A stretch of 64,000 nucleotides of DNA. It comes from Nepenthes gracilis. Lineage: Eukaryota; Streptophyta; Magnoliopsida; Caryophyllales; Nepenthaceae. Under the pieces are notes generated by a model. It searched no databases and was not told the DNA's origin. It saw only the letters and a list, made by a program, of their open reading frames with translations. Below are positions 11,251 to 21,612 of the stretch, one piece after another. Position 1 is the stretch's first letter; each line of letters opens with the position of its first letter. The DNA lies in NCBI GenBank assembly GCA_033239525.1, contig BSYO01000004.1, positions 12,376,037 through 12,440,036 of the forward strand. The letters run 5' to 3'. The translations under genes were made by a program, and so were the position numbers.

Positions 11251-12990
11251 ACTCTCCCGCACTTAAAAAAATTTCGTCCTTAAAATTTAACAAATTTTAA
11301 AACTCAATAATCGGGAAAAATCTTTTCAGATTCCTTCTTCATGTTCCCAAGTTACTCCCTTAATTAAATAATTTTTCCTAGAGAACTTTAACCAAATGAA
11401 TTATCTTAATTCCCAATACTTGATATTTCTTATCTAAAATTTAGAATGAAATTTATCATAAGACAAATTCCTAATATTCAACAACGGCTTAACTTCATCA
11501 CATACTTCCTCAATCATCAACATATGGGAGATATCATGATAATTTACCAAATTCAATGGCAAGCCACTTTTATTGACCATCTTTCTGATTTAATACAAAA
11601 TCTTTACTTCGATTCATCCTAAGCCTCAAAAATGATTTATTCATATGGAACCTCAATCTTAATCTGAAATCTATGGACTATGGGCCCACATGTTTCTATT
11701 ACGCTACTTTGATTGATCGCTTATTTGAGCACTAAATTCACTTGCAACTCTTATCCATTGATTCACATCGAACACTTAAGCTACATAGCCTCTATAGACC
11801 TAAGAAAATTCCCAAAGATATAGATACAATTAAGGCAAAGCCTATAATCCTCAAATTACAATTAAATTAGGAAACACAATTGAAATAATCATCTAAAAAT
11901 CTTGGCATAGCCTCAGGTCACCACCAAAGCCTCAAAACTGGAATATTTAGTAAACTTATCATCTTGTTGGCATACCGATGAGCCAACTTATTCAATCCAA
12001 ACATGCCATCCAAATTCACGATAAATGGCCGTCCTCGTCAGCCAATCCACAATTATCCTAGTAGCACCCATAATCCTTGTCGTCCTAAAAGAACCCCAAA
12101 ACAAAACCACGAGGGCTTCTCTTCTCATAATTTCAAAACCTCAAAACTTTAGATATAACACTTCTTCCCAAAAACCAAAAGTAAAGCACCCCATTTATTC
12201 ATATCTTAGGATTTGCTCGTGACTCACCCTTCAACATCTCCTATGAAGTATCGGAGACATACGAAATCCGAAGACTCCCGACATCAAATTATTGACAATA
12301 ATATTCACTTCCCTTAAAAAATACTGAGATTCACCTTCATAGTCCCTAAGCATATTTACCCGTTTGTATTGTCGCATGATCATCTATTCTTTATGACACA
12401 ATTTCTCTAACCTTTAAAATCAATTGGAGAATAACTATCTCCATAAATAACATCTGTAAATCCTTAAAGTAAAGATCCTGACCACTGACTCATGAATTAG
12501 AGATGTTGTGGTCATAGACTTTCCTCTAACTTAGCCCAAGGGCAACCACCCATACACGTTGTAGGAAAAACACAATCTTAAATCTTTCTCAAAAGTATCA
12601 CATTTTACTACAATTCACTTGATCCATCATGGATCAACTCAAATGACATGGTAATTTACCATTCATTCCTTGAAAGTTATCCTCACATATCTCTTTATGA
12701 CGAATACCGATCTCTTCCAAATCAAATGCCTCACGGATGTTGCAAATCCTCGATGAACACTTAACAAATAATTTACCGGATTCAGCTAGACGTAAACAAT
12801 GCCGTAAACACCGATACAACTAGTACAAGGTCTAGATCCTCAAATAAACGAATAAACTAAGGAAACACAATTAGAAATATAAACTCTAAATTTAAAATAT
12901 AATACATAAACTAAAGCATCCTAAAGTTAAAAATTTTACCTTCCACCACATTTGGTGCTGCCTCCGAATTCTGTACCTTAACTGCAAATG
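11251..12990 (-). pseudogene. Element C pol remnants (integrase-like, no RT found)
   Basis: Minus-strand reading shows only patches. Around 12,030-12,070 is an IIVDW-like integrase segment, around 11,960-11,990 an LNKLAHRYANK-like segment, and around 12,634-12,819 an open stretch resembling the zinc-binding region before integrase. The same three patches occur in element D. I could not find the FGL-, YxDD- or RNase H-type blocks. This may reflect an internal deletion shared by related elements or simple decay. Confidence 0.55.
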
Positions 12991-12999
12991 CCTTGCCTG

Positions 13000-14100
13000 A
13001 AATTGTAGACTTCTAGGCTATTGGCTTCTTGGAATTGGGGCAATCCTTGATAAAATGGCCCTGCTGACCACATTTGAAACAAACTCACATCGATTTATGA
13101 CAGGGCTTTCCTAGATGCAATTTTCTACAATAGGAATAGGTGGGTGCTATTGCTTGTGGACTTGGTACTGTCTGAATTTTGACATTATCATTTTTCTTAT
13201 CTGCCAACTTAGCTTTCTTAGCACGTCCTTCCACTGTCAAAATTGAGCTTGTCCTCGATTCTCCTCGATTTTCTAACCTTTTCTTAAAGTATTCCTCATC
13301 CCTAAACTCTTTCTCGGATATCGGCACTTGATCTATTACCTCTCTGTAGGGTCATAATTTTAATGTCGACAGTTGCTTTTTAATTTCACACATCAAACCC
13401 TACTAAAATCTCCTTGCCTTTCTCAATTCCTCATCCACCATATAATGTGCATAACATGACAACTCAATAAATTTTACTTCGTACTCCGCCACTGTACAAT
13501 CCCCCTGCCTTAGCCGAATAAACTCTTCCTCCTTCTTCTTTCAAAGACTGTTGAAAAAGTATTTATCCATAAAGGCATATTCAAACATGTCCCAAGAAAT
13601 TTCATCTTCGGGCACTCCTAAAGCTCTCTTCTTCATTGCCCACCAATGATCGGCCTTGCCTTCCAACAGGTGAGAAGCAAATAATATTTTATCTCCTTCA
13701 AGATATTGAATGACTCAAAATACCTTTTGAGCCTCCAAATCCAACTTTCTACTTTTAATGGATCTGGCTCTCCTAAAAGTTCAAGCACACGTTTATTTGT
13801 AAAATGATCATAAGCTATCACCCCGGGATTTTCGAGAGCTTGAATTGGAGTTGGAACTGGAACTGGAGCTAGGTTCCATTATCCCATATTCTTTATGATG
13901 TTTGCCATCCTTCCTAACAAGTTCAGATACCTCGCTCTCGATCTCGCGGTTGGCCGCCTCCACACGCAATTCTTTATCTCGCAGCTATTGACAGCCACTA
14001 ATATACTTTCTGAAATAAGTACGATGTGGGTTAGTTCACATTTTAACTCAGTACTAATTAGGACACTGTACACTATATGATCAAATATAACTAACCAATC
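13000..14100 (-). pseudogene. Element C Gag with CCHC zinc knuckle (frameshifted)
   Basis: Capsid and nucleocapsid protein of a Ty3-Gypsy element, which would package element RNA in cytoplasmic particles. Minus-strand segments in order: GEPDPLKVESWIWRL near 13,715-13,775; a LLEGKADHWWA block near 13,640-13,670; FMDKYFF; DCTVAEYEVKF near 13,480-13,510; then CRKLHLGKPCHK and an intact CFKCGQQGHFIKDCP zinc knuckle at about 13,042-13,083. Frameshifts and a few stops break it. It is the best preserved gag in the window, and it sits just downstream (on minus) of the primer site at 14,235-14,245. Confidence 0.82.
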
Positions 14101-14234
14101 CTAATTTAGTCAAGCCTAAGTTAATTAACTTAACTTATTTAAGACACTAACTAAGATAACTAGGACTATCCGATTCAACTTATCATATTCTAAGCTTTTG
14201 CATAAGATTAAAATCAAGCCTAATGTATCATATT

Positions 14235-14245
14235 CTCTAATACCA
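14235..14245 (-). other. Primer-binding site of element C
   Basis: Minus-strand TGGTATTAGAG, one base off the initiator-Met-tRNA type TGGTATCAGAG. It lies three bases past the 5' LTR end (...CTGTCACA). Confidence 0.8.
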
Positions 14246-14248
14246 AGC

Positions 14249-14634
14249 TGTGACAGACCATATTCAAATCGGGATCCAGCAAGGTCCCGTCTATACGATA
14301 TCTATAAAACTAAACACAAACCTGTAATATTTACCTATATATATATATATTATACTAACAAACACACAGGATTCAAAAGCTATAAAATCTAATGTGTGAC
14401 TCCAACGTCATATCTCTAGATACAACATTGGTATAATAGAGATGCCACTAGATACTTAATGTCAACCATAATAACCTGTAGAAATATATACAATCATCAA
14501 TATACAGCAAAAATTAAACTCATCTATAGACCATCAATATAAACAAAATATATCGATACTCATCCATCTTAAAAATATACAAAAGTCCTCCATACATAAC
14601 CACAAAACTGCAAAATCTAAGTCTACAAAATAAT
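14249..14634 (-). repeat. Element C 5' LTR, 3' part (386 bp), split by element D
   Basis: Aligns with 9,093-9,485 of the other C LTR and breaks exactly at the start of element D. The LTR resumes at 42,962. The last five bases ATAAT are the left TSD of D. Confidence 0.85.
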
Positions 14635-16879
14635 TGTAATATCCCAAATTTTTATATGATTATTTATCATTTTGGATAATTTAGGTGGACAAAAATTATA
14701 TTTCCATGAGGTATACAAGTCTTGTTAAAATTCCAAGGATAAAACTTTATACGAGGCAAAGTATTGTAAGGATTGAGTTCCTAGGACTTAGCCTCTCAGC
14801 CTTAATGAAAAAATCCACCTAGGTAGGATATTATAGTTGACCAATTAAGATGGCCAACCAGACTAGATAAGTTGATCGGAGTAGTTGGTTGACTGACTTG
14901 AAAGATGGTTGCCCGTATTAGAAAGTAGACCGGTTAAGAGAGTTCATTATAATTCTACTAGTTGACTGAAATTAGAGATTTAACCTAAATGACCACGAAA
15001 TCGCGGCCTGTAAATGAACAGTAACAATTGAGATCGTTTGGACAATTAGATAGAGATCGAGGTCTCATAAAAATCGAGGACTCATAGAGATCGAGGACTC
15101 ATTGAGAGAGACCAAGGACTTAGTAAGAAAGAGAGCGAGAGATAGTGAGACGATACATAGAACTAGTTCAGCCCGTAACTTACTCCCATATACTCCGTTG
15201 ACCTTTTAGAAAGGGAAATTGAGTAGGAGAAGAGAAGAACCAGAGTAGGTGACGCATCCCCACCTATTCTCACCTACCCCATTGTCTATAAATATTAGAT
15301 TTTGGAGTTAGGAAAGAAGTTTGGAAATTTGATAGAGAAACATGAAGGAGAAGAAGGAGGGAAGAGTTTCAGGCCAAATTTGAGTGAGCAAATTCATAGA
15401 TCTGAATTAGGTAAGCGTACTCTATACTTTGTCTTTGGCTGTTATTAATTCTTGTTCGAATTCTTTGGGTATTATTATTCTAATACCCTTCTTCGATATA
15501 TTTATACGTAATGCATGTCATGATCATTGTTTTCTCATATTTTACGAAGGAACTTCATGTTTAGTGCATGTATTGAGTTTTATATGTGGGATTTTGTTTC
15601 ATGGTTCGTGCTTAAATATTGTTAGAATTCCTTCAATTTATTGAGTTTGGTATTGTAGCAAGATTTGGTAAAGTTTAAGCCATGGTGCACGAAAACGTTA
15701 TCTTACATGTTCAATTATTGTCAACAAATATCAGTTTGCTTATTCAAAGATCTCATCCGATTGTATGTTTGTTCACCATTTGTAAAAGTAAGTTTTCTCT
15801 TTAAGGATTTCGATCATTTGAAACTCAAGATTTTGATATATAATGGCTGAGTAGCTGTAGTCCTAAAATGTAGCAAATTTTGATATATGGTGGCCAAGTA
15901 GCAATAGGCCTAAAATGTATTTAGTTTCAATAAATGATGGCTGAGTAACTACAAGCCTAAAATGTAGTCAATTTTGATTTATGATGGTTGCGTAACTGCA
16001 GGCTTAAAATGTAGTCAGTTTTAATATATGATGGCTGAGTAGCTGCAGGCTTAAATTGTAGCCAGTTTTGATAAATGAAAGCTGAGTAGCTATAGGTCTA
16101 AAATGTAGACAGTTTCGATATATGATGACTGAGTAGTTACAGGTTTAAAATGTAGTCAGTTTTGATATTTGATTGCCGAATAGTTATAGGCTTAAAATGT
16201 AGCCAGTTATGATAAAGGAAAGTTGGTTTTGGATTTGAATTTGTTTTGAAAATCAGTTCTTATAAAAATGTCTATGACTCATGTTTTATGTTTCTGTATA
16301 CAAAAATGCTATCATTCTATTTCTTTTGATTTTATTTTGAAGCTATATTTATTTATGTCTTTACTTATTTGTACCTTACTAAGTAATCTTCTCACTCATT
16401 GTTGTTTTTTTACCTTCAAACGAGCAAAAATTTATGTCGAATAGTAGAGCCGGATGGATTAGTTAGGTGAGAAGGCCAATCTGGATTCATGTAGCAGTAT
16501 ATGATCGACCTTGATGTATTCCACTGTATAAATTAATGGATAAGTATATGCTTCTGCTGAACTTTATGATTTAAGAAATTTTGGTTCCTAGTAGCATCTC
16601 ATAGTCAAAGGTTTTTCGCTGAGAACCGACCAACCTAGAGAAGGCCAACCTAGATTCTTAGCTGGCCAAGATGAGGCCGACTTAAGTGTTTCAGCCGGTT
16701 TGGATCCTATGTACGTTATTATTATTTAAATTATGTATGATTATTTATATTCGTCTCATTGCTCATTTGCATTGTGATATGGACGGACGAGTGCTATAAC
16801 CCAATAAGAGCTTCAGTCTGTCACACTTAGTATGAACATTGACGGAGGTCATTAGAAGATTATAGCTCATTCTATTACA
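14635..16879 (+). repeat. Element D 5' LTR (2,245 bp)
   Basis: Starts TGTAATATCCC, ends TTCTATTACA, and matches the 3' LTR at 40,886-42,961. It includes GA-rich leader sequence near 15,300-15,360, a donor-like TTAG|GTAAGCGT at 15,410/15,411, and a 47-bp minisatellite of about eight units at 15,832-16,215. Open frames inside it (for example 15,429-15,644) have no protein motif and a related one exists in the other LTR. Confidence 0.87.
15832..16215. repeat. 47-bp minisatellite, about 8 units (element D 5' LTR)
   Basis: Each unit contains GATGGCTGAGTAGCTGCAGG, then CCTAAAATGTAGCCAG. Unit spacing was counted as 47 bp at 16,034 to 16,081. The other D LTR has about four units, which accounts for most of the length difference between the two LTRs. 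Confidence 0.88.
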
Positions 16880-16881
16880 AG

Positions 16882-16897
16882 TGGTATCAGAGAGAAC
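16882..16897 (+). other. Primer-binding site of element D
   Basis: TGGTATCAGAGAGAAC, two bases after the 5' LTR end. It is the initiator-Met-tRNA type usual for plant Gypsy elements and the best preserved primer site in the window. Confidence 0.9.
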
Positions 16898-19163
16898 GAG
16901 ATACCTTAAGGTTGATTGATCTTAATGCAGAAGCTTAGGTTTGGTTTAGGTTGGTTAAATCTTAGTTTAGTTAGTTACAATTTAAATTTTAAGTTGTTGA
17001 CCCATAGTTGAGGCTTTCAGCCGATTAATTAGTTTAGATAGGATAATCTAACTAATTGATGGGTGATGGTACTAGAAGATGGCAGGATTCGGAAGCCTTT
17101 GGGTCCGTAGCCCTTGGTTATAAGGTTTGATTTGGGATTTAAAGTAGGAAAACTGATTTGAAATCCACCTTTGAGGTCATCGGTTCTGGGATGATTAAAT
17201 TGCCACTCATCGAGTTTATTTGCGATAATGACTATCAGTCGAGCAACTAGATAGTACCTTTTGAGGCTTTGTATGGGTAGATATTGGATTGAATGTTTGG
17301 GTGGATGGATAGGGTGCCAAGAGGTGGATTCTGTTTGGTTCCTGCGGTTATGTAAAGGATGATTGGTTTTGGGCAAGATATAGAGCATCCTTTGAATGAT
17401 TATATGGGAATGTTCGATCTATTCAATATTAGGGTCAATGCTGAAATTGAGATTGAGATAATAGAATAAGTGTTTGAGGTTTTTAGTTGCTCGGATGAAG
17501 TTTAGTTCGCTACCCATAAGTTGAGTGTGAGGCAAGCCGATGGTGGGCTTCTTAGTCTCGCACTTCGTCTCTTGGGATGTTTTTGGAGGCAATTTTTGAA
17601 GAACCCTTCTCCATGTGACATTCGGGATGGCAAGAAGTTGAAATTAGTCAATGAAGAGAAGGAAATAAGTTTGTGGCCTCAAAATCATGTCCAATTTTGT
17701 ATGTGTATTCCAAATTTCTAGAATGAGCTGAAGATATCTCTCCCTGATGGGTAAATCTTTGTCTGATAGAATTTCAGTGTCTGGTCTAGGTCTGTCTATG
17801 TGAATGATTGGCTGGGCTGAAATGGTTTGTTTTGAGGTACCGGGCCTTGATCTAATTTTGGGTGGTAATTTGGTTGGCAAACTACCATACTAGTTTGAAT
17901 TGATTGATAAGGATATTACATTCTACAATTGGGTTGTGAAATTTTGAGTATGAGTTAGAGTTGATCGAGATATCAGGAAATTAGTATCATCTCACCTATA
18001 AATCGTTTGATGAGAATTTGCACCAAGTCTATTGAGTATAAGAGACCACATCTGGAGGCCATTTGTGGTCACTGAGGAGTTTTGATCATGAGAAAATTTG
18101 AAGAATTTATAGGATCATTGGGATGTAGAAACTCTGTTTGAGAACTGTATTATGGAGTTGGAAGGTTGTTGGCTGTGTACTCAATTGGGTGGAATGTGAG
18201 TTTGATTAAGGTGAATGTTATGTTGGACATATAGTTCCTTTGATAGCGCGAATGTGGTCCCGTAAAGGTTGGAATAATGGCTCATTTGGAAAAGACGGAT
18301 TGATGTCACGAAAGTATGTGTTTCTCTTGTGTCTAGGTGAATCCGAAGAAATATCCGATAAGTGTTCCTCAAGGTTTTGCAACATCCATGGGACATCTGG
18401 CTTGGAAGCGATCAGTATCCATTGGGATGAGGTACATGAAGATAACTTTGGAGGAATGAAGGTTAATGGATCCAGTGAATGATAGTAGAATATGATACTT
18501 TTGAGAAAAATCTAGGATTAGATTTTTCTTGTATCGTATGTGAGTGGATACTCTTGGATTAAGTAGGGGAGAGGTCCATGATTAGAGTTACCCCACCCGT
18601 AGTTTGGAGTTAGTAATTGAGGTCTCTACCTTAGAAATTTATAGATGTTGCTTTTGGAAGATAGATAGTGTCCAATGATTCTAAGGATCTGTACATTTGT
18701 GTCATTAGGAGGAGACGAATGTACAAATAGGTAAATCTGCTTAAGGATTGGAAGGTGAATTTCAGTGTCCTTCTAGGAAGGCAAATATTATTGCCGATAA
18801 TTAGATGTCAAAAATTTTCAGATAAAGTAAGTCTTGATACTCCACAGGAGATGTTGTAGGGTGAATCTCAAGTAGCTCCCGATATCTAAGTAAATAGGAT
18901 GCTTAGTTTTTGGTTTTAGAAGGAAGAGTTATATCTGTAGTTTTGATATTATGGAATTGTGATATGAACAACCGTCGTAGATTTTGTTTCAAGGTGGTTA
19001 GGACGACCCATTTATTGCGAAATTGGATGATATGCTCAGGTTGAATAAATTGACTCATCAGTATGCCAATGAGATGATGATTCGAGTTTTAAGGTTTTGG
19101 GAGTAACTTAGGGCTATACCGAAATGATTGGGCGATTGCTTTAAGTATATTTCCTAAGTTAAT
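16898..19163 (+). pseudogene. Element D gag and pol remnants
   Basis: A Gag segment lies at about 17,440-17,720: a FATHKL block where FATYKLEGEA would be expected, then WRQFLKN and DIRDGKKLKLVN matching the usual capsid order. A protease/RT-border-like segment with PGLDLILG follows near 17,835. At 18,240-18,480 is a segment related to one in element C, and at 19,030-19,080 an integrase-like RLNKLTHQYANEMM. Stops and frameshifts throughout. RT and RNase H blocks were not found. The right end is the TTAAT target where element E inserted. Confidence 0.7.
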
Positions 19164-21612
19164 TAAAATGGAACGAGTTATTTTCCTATAATAGCCCTCG
19201 TCAATAAATATACCAAACTAATACCCACAATTAAATAATATAAAATTTCTGTAGAAAATTGGATAGAGTTTTCTCTAAAAATGGGTTAAAATCATACATA
19301 CAATCTGTAAAAATCAACTAATACAACTATATAATTATCCAGATTTTAAAATTTTTAACCACCACGGCACATACACAGGATCTATAATTGTCATATCATC
19401 CATGGCTCCAATACAGTATCTCAACTACTATATTGGATCTATGAGAGATACCATCTAGGACCATAACAAAATCTAAGATCACAAAGTAAATATTGCGAAC
19501 GCAAACTAAAACCATAAAATCATCCGCGGAAGTTAAACAATACATTCATCATAATACAAACATACTACATTATTATCATATACAACAACAAACTAACTAA
19601 ACTATTTATATTTCAATTCCATCATTCATACTCTAGTATTAAGTCCCCGAAGTCCAGCCGATTTCCTTAATTGAGTCCCTCGCCTTACTCTAATTAATCG
19701 GGCGTCATCTCGTGCCTCTCATCTAAAAGGAAGAAGAAGTAAGAGTAAGATAATGGCTCAACAAGTGTATCATACACAACAATATATAAACAAATAAAAC
19801 GATAATGGGATGGGGGAAAGCATATATTTGCAAATGAAATAGGATGTGGAAAAATTGAGACATATGATGATACATGACGTCATTAGGCATGATTTTTAAA
19901 CACTTATTATTTCATTAATCTTTACGGATTAGGGTCAATAAACCTTATTAACTAAAGATGCAGGAAGACGAGGAAGAATCATGATTCCCCACATGATCTA
20001 AGGCCAAACGACATACTCAATGTCCAATAAGGTCGCCTATAAAAGGCCAAACACCACGTGGCATAGTGGTATACCTATTATCCGGTCATAGCGCTATCCT
20101 AATCTCCCGCGGTCCAGAGGCGTCTTCGTCCCTTCCACAGTAGTATCCTAAGGTATCCACGGATATCGCTTGCTCCCATAAGCGGCCAGAATACACAGCC
20201 AAAGTGATCCTTAGGTTTTCACCGCGATATAAATGGCAAGCTAGAGAATACGACCCAATGAACATAAGTCTATAATCCTAATTTTGTGGTTATTTATTCT
20301 TTTGAGGGAGAATCCAACAAACGTATTTCATAAATATAATTTATTTTTCTAATATCTCCATCTTGGAGATCAAATCCATCAGAATCTCAAATATGGAACT
20401 TCCCTCTAATTATTCATATACTTATTATCTTGCTTGCTGATTTAAATTTTTTCACGACTTGGCTTATGTACGATTATCATATGCATAGTGAAGACTTGGA
20501 ATTCTTACCATCAAAGAGCAGATTGACTTTGAGAGCTTTTAGATGTAGATTTCTTTCACAAATACATATATCAAAACTTCAAAATTATTCGATTGGATTT
20601 ATACAAACATACATATCATTTGATTAGCAATTAAATATCTAAAAATTATGCAAAATATCGTCCAAAATCCTTGGGTGTACAGTACCCGTGAACAGTGAAA
20701 GTGAAAAGTGCATGAGTTACACGCATCAATTAATTCTCAAAATTTCTGACATCCAATGGATAAATTATCAAACCCAAGGTATAGGTAACTATAACCCTAA
20801 GTCAAGTTATACATTAAACCCCAATTCGAAACTTAAGCGGTGTTCGAGCACGGGTTAGGGGCTCCACGAACGAATTTTCACCTCAAACCACAAATTTGAA
20901 TACCCAATCGATAAAATAAAAAAGGTCAAGCCATGGATAATCATATTCTAGTCCCAAATTAAGTAAAAGCCCAAAGAATTCGTGGCTAATAAGTCCGGGC
21001 GTGGGTACTAGGGTTTCCTTGTTTGAAAACCTATCAAATCTACATATTTGAGCATGAGATTCAAATATATGCATGCTTAGATATTATGAATCATAAAATA
21101 TAAACCTAACTAGATATCAGAATAAGGATACCGGAAGAAAATAAGATAAATGTGTAAGAAAATGAAAGATGAGAGTATGAGTGCACTTGCCTCGTCCCAA
21201 TCTATCACGTTTTTAACTGATCCTCAGACAGATTTGGACTCATGGGCCTTCATCTCCTCTTCCTCTCTCTAGTTCATCTCCCTCTTTCTCTTTGAAAATC
21301 CAAAAAGGTTGGAAAAATGCGAAAGAGAAACCCTTGTGCAATAAAAAATCCCAATGCCAGTCGGGCAATCATCGGGTGGCCCATTCTATTTTTCGCGCCC
21401 AAGTGGCACACAAGCACTACTCGGGTGTAGAGGTTCTATTTTTCGCATTTGATTGGCACCTCAGGCGCTGGTCGGGCACAGATCAAGCCCACGTCAAGCA
21501 TGCAACAAGCCTAGTTCACGTTTTCATCATCCGGGTCCTGTTTTGACCATTTCAACCTAATTTTTCACAACCTTAGACCGTAATTTTGATTGTATAACCT
21601 TAATACAGTAGC
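19164..21612 (-). repeat. Element E 3' LTR (truncated at its 5' end)
   Basis: Aligned with 38,796-39,990 over the 20,395-21,605 part. On the minus strand it carries the CTCGAG-like patch, a purine tract, a mini-frame encoding KAHESKS and a donor-like GACGAG|GCAAGTGCAC at 21,191/21,190. The first 375 bp present in the right LTR are missing here, where an Ogre-type fragment abuts. Confidence 0.75.

Noticed and set aside
15429..15644. 71-codon frame, with a related one at 41,574-41,873
   Set aside because: Both lie in the two LTRs of element D, so presence in both is explained by LTR duplication; no protein motif.
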